DNA from: Bog-473 sp963800725 | GTDB lineage: Bacteria; Actinomycetota; Acidimicrobiia; Acidimicrobiales; RAAP-2 | Length of the DNA: 64,000 nucleotides | Reading direction: 5' to 3' | Assembly: GCA_963800725.1 (NCBI GenBank) | Contig: CAWDCE010000017.1 | Location: forward strand, 620,001-684,000 | Shown here: piece after piece, positions 28,310 to 37,059 of the stretch | Layout: every line of letters starts with the position of its first letter | Position numbering within the stretch: position 1 is the stretch's first letter | The notes under the pieces: model-generated | Database searches by the model: none | Told to the model about the DNA's origin: nothing | The model's input: the letters and a program-made list of their open reading frames with translations, nothing else | Translations under genes and position numbers: made by a program

Positions 28310-28819
28310 TCAGCGGCGCTGCAGGATTCCCCGGACGTAAGCCGCCTGACCGACGTGCTGGAGATCGTCCGCGATCACACTGACGAGCCTCACCCCGACG
28401 GTCACGGGTGGATCCCATGAACTGTCGATCACTCGATGCAGGTCGGCCTCGTGGAGCGACTTGACGAACGAAATGGTCTTGTCGTGGACGTCCTCGAAGT
28501 AGTCCAAGAGCAACGAGGCCTCGGCGGTGACCGCGGCGACGTCGCTGGGACCGTGGCCGTAGCCAGTGTCGGTCACCGGCAGCGGGAGGGCGAATCGCTC
28601 CGCCCACTGCTTGGCCGTCCATACCTGATCGATCCCATCGAGTCCGGAGATGTGATCATCTTGGATTCGGGTCAGGTGCCAGACCAACCAGGCAATTGAG
28701 TTGGATTGGTCGTCCGGACGGAAGGCCAGTTCGTCGGCCGTTAGGCCGTTGACCGCGGGATGGACGGCATCGCGAATCCGATCAAATGCATCGACCAGCA
28801 AATCAGTAGGTGACATCAC
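28310..28819 (-). CDS. DinB family protein (DUF664)
   Basis: 169 aa four-helix DinB-fold protein. The metal-site histidines are in SIAWLVWHLTRIQDDHISG and in the C-terminal ADDLQHVGQAAYVRGI. It begins MMSPTDLLVDAFDRIRDAV; ATG 28819 or 28816. It follows the encapsulin gene by 31 bases on the same strand and may be co-transcribed with it. A thiol-dependent or metal role is only inferred from the family. Confidence 0.82.
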   Translation of the reverse strand: MMSPTDLLVDAFDRIRDAVHPAVNGLTADELAFRPDDQSNSIAWLVWHLTRIQDDHISGLDGIDQVWTAKQWAERFALPLPVTDTGYGHGPSDVAAVTAEASLLLDYFEDVHDKTISFVKSLHEADLHRVIDSSWDPPVTVGVRLVSVIADDLQHVGQAAYVRGILQRR

Positions 28820-28850
28820 GGCCTTCCTTGGTTGGAGCCGCTGCGGCGAA

Positions 28851-29658
28851 CTAGCGATAGACGAGGTGCACCGCGGCTTCGGGTGTATTGATGCGGAACG
28901 TGAAGCTCTCTTCGAGATAGAGGTCTACCCGGTCCGGATCGCTCGACCGGTAGCCGATGGAAAAATCCTGACCCACGGTCAACACGAAGTCTCCGCCGCG
29001 CTGGCTCACGATGACCGCCCCGTCGACGGCAGGCGCCCAGACGACGGGGCCACCGAGGATCTGGCGCAGGTGTTCGAATACCGGGTAGCCACCGTGCTCG
29101 GTGGTCTCGGTGACCCCGGTAAAGCAGCGCGAACCGAGCGCGATGGCGTAGGGCCCCGAGATGTCGGCACCGCGCAATTTGGCCACGGCTTTCGCGACGT
29201 GTTCGGGGTATTCGGAGTAGTCGTCACTGATCGTGACGGCTTCGTGCGGTGAAGAGGGCGCTATGCCCGCAACACCGCCGGCGTCGTAGCCGTGGAAGAC
29301 CGCACCATCTTCGGCGAGTGCCGCGGATCGACTGGCCGCGATCACCGGGTCGAGGTCCAGGTTCGTCGCACCGCGCTCGGCGGAGTCGAGTTCCGCCGTG
29401 CTCGAGCGAGAACGGAGTGCGGAGCTCGACGAGCGGCTGCACGAGGCGCCGTGCCCCGACGACGCCGTCTCGTGGAGCCGTTCCCAAGGATTCGATCCGA
29501 CCCAGATCAACTGAAGACTGCTCCCACCCGAGCGGACCTTCGAAGTCGATCAGTCGGCGAGCCGCCAAGAAGTGTTTGAGAGACCGAGCGGCCTCCTCGT
29601 CGATCTGGGCCCATGCTTCGCCCGCGACCGGTGCAAGTTCTCGATTGAGGTGATTCAC
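28851..29658 (-). CDS. enc: Family 1 encapsulin nanocompartment shell protein (one frameshift)
   Basis: Reads 268 aa when joined, the normal length for a family 1 (T=1, HK97-fold) encapsulin. The diagnostic start is NHLNRELAPVAGEAWAQIDE, then KHFLAARRLIDFEGPLGW, VGARRLVQPLVELRTPFSLE, SAERGATNLDLDPVIAASRS and LAEDGAVFHGYDAGGVAGI. The axial and core part is PYAIALGSRCFTGVTETTEH, PVVWAPAVDGAVIVSQRGG and the end LYLEESFTFRINTPEAAVHL. The frame shifts near 29398 (one surplus base; LEHAELDSAERG joins). The GTG start overlaps the stop of the upstream cargo gene (GTGA), implying translational coupling. Confidence 0.93.
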
Positions 29659-30359
29659 AGCAGGTTCTCGCTCTCGTGTCGGAGATCGCCGATGCTGAGA
29701 CCAGAGTCTTGCGCCGCGATCTTGGCCAAGGGATTGGGCAGCGCCGGGGCGACTCTGCTCAAGGTGTTGCGGTCGATGTGCGAAAAGGGTGCGTCGCGGT
29801 CGGGCATCTCCAAGACGCCCTCTTCCTCGTACGACCAGGTGTCGTCGTCGTTGATCGTGACCCGGATCCGGTAACTGACCGTTCGAAAGGCCTCTTCCAA
29901 GAAAGGATTCGACACGATGCCGTTGATGGAGGACCCCGCCACGGCGGTGAGCTCGAATTCGCGCGCGTCGGGTGCGGCCGGGCCGATGGCGAGGAGGGCC
30001 TGGCCGCGGGGTATGCCGAGCGTCAGCGTGACCGCATTGGCGGCGGGTTCCCAGAGCCAGTAGCCGACCTGATCATGGAAGGTCGCAAGCTCGGTTGGCT
30101 TCAGTATGTGGGTGTGGTAGCGCATGCCATAGAAGAGCTGCGGCCCATTGGTCTGGAAATCGATCGGGAGCAACTCATAGGTCTCGCTGAATTGATCGAA
30201 TTCGGTCCCTTCGGCCACCGGGTGCTCGTCGGCCCCTCTCGTCCCGACCCAGGTCCCGGCCATGGGCCGCAGCGGACCGAGATTCGCAATGGTGTCGGGG
30301 TCACCTTCGGCCTCGGTGAAGATGTCCGATCCGTAGGAGTACCCCTCAACGTGACTCAT
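29655..30359 (-). CDS. Nitrobindin-like heme-binding beta-barrel protein with C-terminal encapsulin cargo-loading peptide
   Basis: 234 aa. Residues about 25-200 match the FABP-like/THAP4 heme-binding (nitrobindin) family: LGPLRPMAGTWVGTRG (GxWxG motif), FHDQVGYWLWEPAANAVTL, GIPRGQALLAIGPAAPDA, NPFLEEAFRTVSYRIRV and PDRDAPFSHIDRNTL. His194 in the last motif sits where nitrobindins place the proximal heme ligand. A Pro/Ala linker (VAPALPNPLAKIAAQD) precedes the tail SGLSIGDLRHESENLL. LSIGDLR fits the encapsulin targeting consensus (short hydrophobic LxIGxL type). The gene directly precedes and overlaps the shell gene, the usual cargo position. Fold call is good; bound ligand is inference. Confidence 0.85.
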   Translation of the reverse strand: MSHVEGYSYGSDIFTEAEGDPDTIANLGPLRPMAGTWVGTRGADEHPVAEGTEFDQFSETYELLPIDFQTNGPQLFYGMRYHTHILKPTELATFHDQVGYWLWEPAANAVTLTLGIPRGQALLAIGPAAPDAREFELTAVAGSSINGIVSNPFLEEAFRTVSYRIRVTINDDDTWSYEEEGVLEMPDRDAPFSHIDRNTLSRVAPALPNPLAKIAAQDSGLSIGDLRHESENLL

Positions 30360-30484
30360 CTGTACCCCTTCGTGCCCATGTCGTCAGGTTAACCGTCTGG
30401 AATTGGCGATGACTCTGGCGTTTCGATCCGCCCGGGAGGCGCCTCTTGGCTCGGCGTCGGTGGCCCAGGTACCGATAAATTGCC

Positions 30485-31054
30485 ATGATGGCGGCCGAGA
30501 TGCCCGACGAACCAATCACGACGGGTTCGGCTCAGCCGCCTGGTCAACCAGACAATGGGGTGGCCACGGGGTTCGAGCGGGCCCTGGCCGGCTCGTTGTT
30601 GTTGGCCATTATCCCCGTCGTTGTCCTGGTCCTGGCCGCGATCGGGGCCTTCGTCTACGCAACAACGGTCTTCGTCCATTCGATTCAAGGCATCGTCGAT
30701 CACCCCTTCCCGGTCGGCCATCAGATCGGCTTGTTCCTCCTCGACATTGACCTGTTCTTCATCGGGGCCACCCTGCTAATCGCCGCGGTCGGCTTCTATG
30801 AGCTGTTCATCCGCACCATCCGCTTCGACTCTTCCACCAAGATGCCGGCCTGGCTCGAGATGAAGGACCTCAACGATCTCAAGGGCCGAGTGATCGCCAT
30901 GATCATCTTGGTGCTGGCCGTGAGTTTCGCCGAAGTGGTGGTCGACTCACCCACGGGAGACGACGCGCTCAAACTCGGCGCCGGTGTGGCGCTGGTCATC
31001 GTCGCGTTAACGATCTTCTTACGATTCAGCTTCTCGGGAAGCGACAAGAACTGA
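30485..31054 (+). CDS. YqhA-family (UPF0114) inner-membrane protein
   Basis: 189 aa with four hydrophobic segments: FERALAGSLLLAIIPVVVLV, IDLFFIGATLLIAAVGFYEL, LKGRVIAMIILVLAVSFAEV and LKLGAGVALVIVALTIFLRF. The cytoplasmic WLEMKDLNDLKGR segment is characteristic of YqhA/UPF0114. Function unknown. Divergent from the encapsulin operon across a 125-base gap in which I see no clear operator. Confidence 0.82.
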   Translation: MMAAEMPDEPITTGSAQPPGQPDNGVATGFERALAGSLLLAIIPVVVLVLAAIGAFVYATTVFVHSIQGIVDHPFPVGHQIGLFLLDIDLFFIGATLLIAAVGFYELFIRTIRFDSSTKMPAWLEMKDLNDLKGRVIAMIILVLAVSFAEVVVDSPTGDDALKLGAGVALVIVALTIFLRFSFSGSDKN

Positions 31055-31198
31055 GCATCGCCGTTCGCTCAGTGCGCTGAGCGCTGGGCGACGACCTTTT
31101 TGTTCCGTCGCCACCTAGATTCATGCGGTCATGACCGCTGCGGCACCCCCGAACTCGCCTCGAAGCGAACGAATGACGCGACCTGCGCGTCATCGGTC

Positions 31199-32107
31199 AT
31201 GACCGCCGTCACGTCAGTGGCCGCAGCAGTGTGCGTACTCGGCGCGTCCGTGTGGCTCGCACCGGGTTCGGCAGTCGCCATCAGTCGGGGCGTTCCGGTG
31301 TCTCGCACTTATGTGGCGCTCGGGGATTCCTACACCTCTGGCCCCGGTCTGCCCGCCCAACTGGATTCGGCGACGAGTCCGAGCGCGCCCGGGGTCTGCG
31401 CGCGCTCGGCCGAGAACTATCCAACTCTTGTCGCGAAGGACCTTGGCTACTCGCTCGACGACGTCAGCTGCCTCGGGGCGACCACCGAGGACCTCTTCGA
31501 GTCTCAAGGACCGGGGATCGCACCGCAACTGTCGGCCCTGACGCGCTCGACCGCATTGGTCTCCTTGAGTATCGGGGGCAACGACCTGGGCTTCACGTCC
31601 ATCGCGACCAACTGTGCCGCGGTCACGCCGTGGGGAGCCACCAAGGTCGGGTGGAGCTGCGCGACGCACTACATGAGTCACGGGGTCAACGAACTCGATG
31701 CCACGATCCGACAAGTGGGCGAGAAGGTGACGAACGCATTGTCAGCCATCAAGTCCCGTTCGCCCCATGCCCGTGTGTTTGTCGTTGGTTATCCCGACAT
31801 CGTGCCGTCCGTCGGTTCGGGATGCTGGCCCAAGCTCCCGTTCTCCGCAGTTGACATCACGTTCGTCCGCGGTGTCGAGGCGACTCTCAACACGACGCTG
31901 GCGCAGGCCGCGGTGCGAGCAGGCGATACCTACGCCAACGTGGCGGCCCCGAGTGCAGCCCATGACGCATGCACCGCGGTCGATAGCCGCTGGGTCGAAC
32001 CAATCGCGCCGCTGCATGGAGGATTCCCGCTCCACCCGAGCACCGTTGGCATGGAAGGTATGGCACGCGTGCTCGAAGAGGCCATTGGGGGCTCGCCCTC
32101 GCACTGA
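31199..32107 (+). CDS. Secreted SGNH/GDSL-family hydrolase (lipase/esterase)
   Basis: 302 aa from ATG 31199, whose N-terminus is a signal peptide (VTSVAAAVCVLGASVWLAPG). SGNH blocks are clear: block I VALGDSYTSGPG (Ser44), block III LSIGGNDLGFTS, and the C-terminal histidine in PLHPSTVGMEGMA. Paired cysteines across the domain suggest extracytoplasmic folding, as in Streptomyces SGNH esterases and lipases. Likely cleaves acyl esters outside the cell; substrate unknown. An in-frame reading upstream of 31199 lacks coding character. Confidence 0.87.
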   Translation: MTAVTSVAAAVCVLGASVWLAPGSAVAISRGVPVSRTYVALGDSYTSGPGLPAQLDSATSPSAPGVCARSAENYPTLVAKDLGYSLDDVSCLGATTEDLFESQGPGIAPQLSALTRSTALVSLSIGGNDLGFTSIATNCAAVTPWGATKVGWSCATHYMSHGVNELDATIRQVGEKVTNALSAIKSRSPHARVFVVGYPDIVPSVGSGCWPKLPFSAVDITFVRGVEATLNTTLAQAAVRAGDTYANVAAPSAAHDACTAVDSRWVEPIAPLHGGFPLHPSTVGMEGMARVLEEAIGGSPSH

Positions 32108-32209
32108 GCGATCCCGTGGCCCGATCACCAATGGGTCCAACGCCTCGAAGGTAGCGTTGCCTGCCATGGCCCGGTCCGGATCGACCTACGGACAGCTGGT
32201 TCTCGTTCG

Positions 32210-33463
32210 ATGAGCCTCGAGGCGGCCATCCCTTCGCTCGTGCTCATCGCACTCATCGCGGTGATCTCCCCCCTCCTGGCCGATCGGCTCAAGCGATTCA
32301 ACGTGCCCGACGTTGTGCTCGAGCTGCTTTTCGGGATCATCGTCGGTCCCTATGTCCTGCACTGGGCGCATCCCAACGAAACCGTGCGTGCCATGTCCGA
32401 CATTGGATTGGCCTTCCTCATGTTCTTGGCCGGCTACGAACTGGACCTGGCCAAGATGCGCGGGCGCCCCCTCCAGCTCGGCGCGGCCAGCTGGCTCGCG
32501 TCCCTGGCCATTGCGCTTGGTCTCGCCTTCGCCCTGGTGCGCACCGGACTCGCGCTCAACACGCTAATTATCGGATTGGCCCTGACCACAACGGCGCTCG
32601 GGACGCTGCTTCCGATGCTCCACGACGCCGGAATGCTCAACGCGCCGTTCGGCCGCCTCTTCCTCGGCGCCGGGACCGTCGGCGAGTTCGGTCCCATTGT
32701 CGTGGTGGCGGTGCTCTTGACGCGCAAGGATCCCGTCATCTCGAGCCTCCTCCTGGTCGTCTTCATCTCCGTCGCGGTGGCGTGCGCGCTATTGGCGACC
32801 AAGGGCCAACCACCACAGGTCGTCGCCCTCTTGCGCCGGCACCTGCATTCGAGTGCGCAGTTGCCGATTCGGATCTCGGTCCTGCTCGTGTTCGTGCTCG
32901 CATTCATCGCGTTCAAGCTCGGCCTCGACGTCCTCTTGGGGGCATTCGCCGCGGGTTTGGTCGTCCGGCTCTTCACCGTCGGGCCCGACGGTCCGATCAT
33001 CAAGGGCAAACTCGAGGCCATCGGATTCGGATTTCTCATTCCGATCTTCTTCATCGTAAGTGGAATGAGGTTCAACCTTCATGCGCTCACCGCTTCCCCG
33101 AGCGCCTACTTGCGGGTGCCGCTCTTCTTTGCCCTCTTTCTCATCGTGCGGGGGATACCGACGCTGATCTTTTACCGCTCGACGCTCCCGGGGCCTCAGC
33201 GCATGCCGCTCGCCTTGTTCTGCTCCACCGGGTTGCCCTTGATCGTCGTGATCACCTCGCTCGGCGTGTCGCAGGGCCGCATGCTGCCCGAGAACGCCGC
33301 TGCCCTGGTCGGGGCCGGGATGCTCTCGGTCCTGCTCTTCCCCATGATCGGCCTCAATCGACTGCGCCGCATCGGCGCGGCGTCGCTGGAGGGTGAAATC
33401 GACGGGCTCGGGCCGACAGTTGATATGGAGGAGGTGGAAGGGCCGGGGGACGAGGCTCTGTGA
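32210..33463 (+). CDS. CPA2-type cation:proton antiporter (NhaS/KefB-like)
   Basis: 417 aa with about 12 membrane helices. IAVISPLLADRLKRFNVPDV and ELLFGIIVGPYVLHWA are the first helices. The ion-path segment ALTTTALGTLLPMLHDAGML and GTVGEFGPIVVVAVLL mark the CPA2 fold. Then come LDVLLGAFAAGLVVRLFTVG and FFIVSGMRFNLHAL. A short acidic tail follows (MEEVEGPGDEAL); there is no TrkA-N domain. It differs from the CPA1 antiporter at 21978, so two ion/proton exchangers lie within 11 kb. Confidence 0.86.
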   Translation: MSLEAAIPSLVLIALIAVISPLLADRLKRFNVPDVVLELLFGIIVGPYVLHWAHPNETVRAMSDIGLAFLMFLAGYELDLAKMRGRPLQLGAASWLASLAIALGLAFALVRTGLALNTLIIGLALTTTALGTLLPMLHDAGMLNAPFGRLFLGAGTVGEFGPIVVVAVLLTRKDPVISSLLLVVFISVAVACALLATKGQPPQVVALLRRHLHSSAQLPIRISVLLVFVLAFIAFKLGLDVLLGAFAAGLVVRLFTVGPDGPIIKGKLEAIGFGFLIPIFFIVSGMRFNLHALTASPSAYLRVPLFFALFLIVRGIPTLIFYRSTLPGPQRMPLALFCSTGLPLIVVITSLGVSQGRMLPENAAALVGAGMLSVLLFPMIGLNRLRRIGAASLEGEIDGLGPTVDMEEVEGPGDEAL

Positions 33464-33565
33464 CCTCGGTGCAGACACCGGAGTCGGGGCACCCGAGTCC
33501 GAGGACTGACCAAAGGGTGCATGCCACGACGTGCGTGCCGCACTGGTCAACCAGGATCGTGTTGG

Positions 33566-33640
33566 TGCGCCCCGGGAGGACTCGAACCACCCCAACCTGC
33601 GGATTAAGAATCCGCTGCTCTACCGTTGAGCTACGGGCGC
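33566..33640 (-). tRNA. tRNA-Lys (anticodon CUU)
   Basis: The minus strand folds as a tRNA: acceptor GCGCCCG, D-arm GCTC-AACGGTA-GAGC, anticodon stem GCGGA/TCCGC with loop TTCTTAA (CTT, Lys), and T-loop TTCGAGT. The 3' acceptor arm reads CGGGGCGC where CGGGCGC is needed, so the C-run at 33570-33573 appears to have one surplus base. The T-stem also has one T-T mismatch. After discriminator A comes a genomic CCA (33563-33565). Confidence 0.9.
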
Positions 33641-33803
33641 CCGGCGAGCATAAGGCGGGGTTCGGTGAGCGTCAACGTGCAGGCGACCAATCCCTCGGAC
33701 CAAGGATGACCGCGTTCGGTCACGGGGGGTGGTGCGCCGCCTGAGGTGCTGGGGGATCACCGCGTTTGCGCTATGCACCGCGGTGGCGCCGACCGTGCCG
33801 CAC

Positions 33804-35258
33804 CTAGGCCGGTTCGCTCTGGCCCGCAGAGCTGGTGTTCGCCGCGGGCTCGGTGAGCGGGAGCGTCACGATGAACCTGGTGTTGCCGGGAACCGATTCG
33901 ACTTTGAGGTCGCCATGGTGCTTGTTGACCACAATGCGCCATGAGATGTCCAGCCCGAGGCCGGTCCCCTCCCCGAACGCCTTGGTCGTAAAGAACGGCT
34001 CGAAGATCCGTGAGCGGATCTCTTCGGCGACGCCGGGCCCGGTATCGCCGATCTCGACGACCGCCGATTCGTCGGCGCGCCGCGTCCTCAGCGTCAAGGT
34101 GCCTGAACCCTCCATGGCACCAACGGCGTTGTCGATCAGATTTGTCCACACCTGGTTCAATTCGGCGGCGTAGGCGGGGATCTTGGGCAGGGTGCGGTCG
34201 TAGTCCTTGACGATCGTGATCGTCTCGCCGAGTTTCGGCGCCAGCATGGCCAAGGTGCTGTCGATGAGCTCGTGGACGTCGACCACCTGGTGGGGGGCCC
34301 GGTCCATCTGTGAGTACTGCTTGGCGGCGGTGATCAAATTGGAGATCCGGGTCGTCGAGTCCTCGATCTCGATCATCAAGAGCTCGGTGTCGACGGCGTA
34401 GTTCAACCAGCGCATGGCGTCACCGAGATGCGCGTCGTCGACCGCTGCTGCGACCACTTCGAGGGCCTCTTCGTCCACACCGGCCTGGACAAAGACCGGC
34501 GCCAGCTCCCACCCGTCGTCGATCTGGTGGTCTTCTAACCACTGCCCCATCCGATCCTCGAGATCGGCGGTCTGCATCGGGCTGAGTGTGGGTGCCTGAT
34601 CAATGCGCTCGACCGCCTCGGCGGCCAGACCCACCATCGTCGCCAGCGTGTGCTGGTCGAGGGTGGTGGCGACGGTCCGAAGCGTGCGGCGGATCTCGAG
34701 CAACCGGGTCCGCAGCGACGAGGTGGCGCGCACCGCGGCGGCGGCGGGGTTGTTGAGTTCGTGGGTCAGGCCGGCCGAAAGCGACCCGAGGGCGAGCAGG
34801 CGTTCGCGTTGTTCGACCGCCGACCTGATGCTCTGGGTGCCGAAGAACAGCCCCTCGAGGAGATGGAGGGCCATTGGAAACCATTCGCGCATGAGCCGGG
34901 CAAACTGTGCGGCCGGGAGCACGTAGAACCTCGAGCGCTGCGTGGCGCGCAACGAGTTGTTGTAGACCTGGCGGATCCGATCACCGAGATAGGCCTGGAA
35001 TGCCCCCGCGTACACGCCCGGTTCGTCGGTCCGGTTGATCTCGACGACATCTTCGCCGACCAAACGGTAAAGGGCGACGGCCCCTTCGAGCAGCACGTAG
35101 AACGACCGCGCCGGCTCACCTTCCCGCAGTACCCAGCCCGGCTCGATTACCTCGATGTGCCCCTGGGCGCAGAGCCAGTCCAACTGGTCGTCGTCCAACT
35201 TCTCGAACAAGAAGAGGTGGCGGAGCTCTTCGACGTCACAGGCCAAATGCTTGCTCAT
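33804..35258 (-). CDS. Cyclic-nucleotide-binding-domain sensor histidine kinase
   Basis: 484 aa. Residues 10-135 form a cNMP/Crp-type sensor (FLFEKLDDDQLDWLCAQGHI; EGEPARSFYVLLEGAVALY). A dimerisation helix follows with the phospho-accepting histidine in LGSLSAGLTHELNNP (His166), then a C-terminal ATPase domain with NLIDNAVGAME, GDTGPGVAEEI and GTGLGLDISWRI. No membrane helix, so a soluble sensor. Four bases separate it from the upstream receiver/thioredoxin-reductase fusion gene; the pair is a natural kinase-receiver couple. Confidence 0.92.
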   Translation of the reverse strand: MSKHLACDVEELRHLFLFEKLDDDQLDWLCAQGHIEVIEPGWVLREGEPARSFYVLLEGAVALYRLVGEDVVEINRTDEPGVYAGAFQAYLGDRIRQVYNNSLRATQRSRFYVLPAAQFARLMREWFPMALHLLEGLFFGTQSIRSAVEQRERLLALGSLSAGLTHELNNPAAAAVRATSSLRTRLLEIRRTLRTVATTLDQHTLATMVGLAAEAVERIDQAPTLSPMQTADLEDRMGQWLEDHQIDDGWELAPVFVQAGVDEEALEVVAAAVDDAHLGDAMRWLNYAVDTELLMIEIEDSTTRISNLITAAKQYSQMDRAPHQVVDVHELIDSTLAMLAPKLGETITIVKDYDRTLPKIPAYAAELNQVWTNLIDNAVGAMEGSGTLTLRTRRADESAVVEIGDTGPGVAEEIRSRIFEPFFTTKAFGEGTGLGLDISWRIVVNKHHGDLKVESVPGNTRFIVTLPLTEPAANTSSAGQSEPA

Positions 35259-35262
35259 GACG

Positions 35263-36932
35263 TCATCGCATCTCGAGGTAGCGGTGCACCAGCATTACGG
35301 CCATCGCCCCCTCGCCGACGGCGGAGGCGACCCGCTTGGCGGACTCGGCCCGGGCGTCTCCGGCGACAAAGACGCCCGGAATGCTTGTTTCGAGGTGATA
35401 CGGGCGCGCGACTCGGTCCACTTCGCCGGCCGCTCCCCCTCCCGCGACAGGTCGGGCCCGGATATGACGAAGCCCCGGGCGTCCCGTTCGACGACGCCAT
35501 CGAGCCATTCGGTGCGCGGGACGGCCCCAATGAAGATGAACAGCAACTCGGTGTCGACGACCGAGGTCTCGCCGGTCGTGTTGTTGCGCAGCGTCAGCGA
35601 TTCGAGGTGTTCATTCCCGCGGCCTTCAATGACTTCGGTGCATGTGCGCACCGTGATGTTGTCGATCCCCTCGATCTGTTGCACCAGGTAGTGCGACATC
35701 GAGGCGGTCAATGCAGCTCCCCGGATCAAAATGGTCACGCTGCGGGCGTGGCGGGAGAAGTACACCGCCGCCTGGCCGGCGGAGTTGGCACCGCCGACGA
35801 TGTACACGTCGTGGCCGGCGGCGTTGGACGCCTCGCTCATCGCCGATCCGTAGAAGACCCCTCTTCCGGTGAAGTCAGCGACTCCGGGCGCATCGAGCTG
35901 TCGGTAGGACACGCCGGTCGCCAATATGACGGCGTGGGCATCGATGGTGGCTCCATCGCCGAAGCGCACGGTCCGGGCGGACCCGCGCTCCTCAATGGCG
36001 GTGACCTCTCGGGCGGTGACCAGTTCCGCACCGAATTTGATCGCTTGGCGGCGGGCCCGGTCGGTGAGCTGGGCGCCCGAGACACCGTCGGGGAAGCCCA
36101 GGTAATTCTCGATGCGCGAGCTCTGCCCGGCTTGGCCGCCCGCCGCCGTTCGTTCGATCAGGATCGTGCGCAGACCTTCGGATGCCCCGTAGAGCGCGGC
36201 CCCGAGACCGGCCGGCCCGCCCCCAATCACCACGAGGTCGTAGAACGCCTCGGCGGGAGTGGTCTCGAGACCGACCCGGGCGGCGAGCTCCGCGTCACTT
36301 GGCTCGACCAGCACGTCGCCGTCGAGGGTGATCACGACCGGGAGCCGACCGTCATCGACACCGGCCGCTGCGAGGAGTCGCTGGCCTTCGGGGTTGCTCG
36401 AGAGGAACCAGCGGTAAGGGACCTGGTTACGGCCCAGAAACTCACGCACGTCTGACGAGCGGGCTGACCACTGGTGGCCGACGACCTTGGTGTCGGGGAT
36501 CGGTCGGTGGTCGAGCGCATGCCACGCGGCCAGCAGGTCGTCGAGTACCGGGTACAGCTTCTCGTCGGGTGGATCCCATGGCTTGAGGAGGTAATGGTCG
36601 AGGTCGACCACGTTGATGGCGTTGATGGCCGCACTGGTGTCCGCGTAGGCCGTGAGGAGCACCCGACGGGCCGACGGGTACAGGTCCATCGCCTCTTCGA
36701 GGAAATCGATGCCGTTCATCTGGGGCATCCGGTAGTCCGCCAGCAGCAACGCCACCAGGTCACCGCGCAGTTTGAGCTCACGCAGGGCGTCGAGCGCCTC
36801 GTCACCCGAGGTGGCGCGGATGATCCGGTAATCGCTGCCGTAGCGCCGGCGCAGATCCCGAGCGATGGCCCGGGAGACCTCGGGGTCGTCATCGACCGTC
36901 AGGATTGACGTCTTCGTCGTTTCGCTGGCCAT
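35263..36932 (-). CDS. Response-regulator receiver fused to a thioredoxin-reductase-like FAD oxidoreductase (one frameshift)
   Basis: About 556 aa. Residues 8-125 are a receiver domain: ILTVDDDPEVSRAIARDLR, phospho-acceptor Asp66 in ALLLADYRMPQMNG, and Lys in YLLKPWDPP. A linker of about 100 aa (thioredoxin-like, with PYRWFLSSNPEGQRLL) leads to the FAD motif LVVIGGGPAGLGAALYGASE and the NAD(P) motif VYIVGGANSAGQAAVYFSRH. The redox Cys-x-x-Cys of true thioredoxin reductases is absent (ALTASMSHYLV in that region). The end is ETSIPGVFVAGDARAESAKR. The frame breaks near 35405, one base missing. Redox output under phosphorylation control is inferred. Confidence 0.9.
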
Positions 36933-37059
36933 CAGTATCCAACCAAAGCGGTCAGAATCGATTCCATGGGGTGCACACTATTGGCTGGGTGAGTTCGGTT
37001 CCCCCGACGAAGTCGCGACTCGCTGCACCCCATTGGACCACCGCACCAGGAGAGGGCAC

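Noticed and set aside
28851..29658. The HK97-fold shell gene as a prophage capsid
   Set aside because: Length, the NHLNRELAP start and the end motifs are those of family 1 encapsulins. No portal, protease or terminase genes are near, and the upstream gene carries a cargo-loading tail.
33729..33944. A 71-codon reading near the tRNA-Lys gene
   Set aside because: It runs into the 3' end of the histidine kinase gene on the other strand and shows no conserved pattern.
34650..36455. A 601-codon plus-strand reading across the kinase and receiver-oxidoreductase genes
   Set aside because: It runs antisense through two well-conserved genes and has no recognisable domain.
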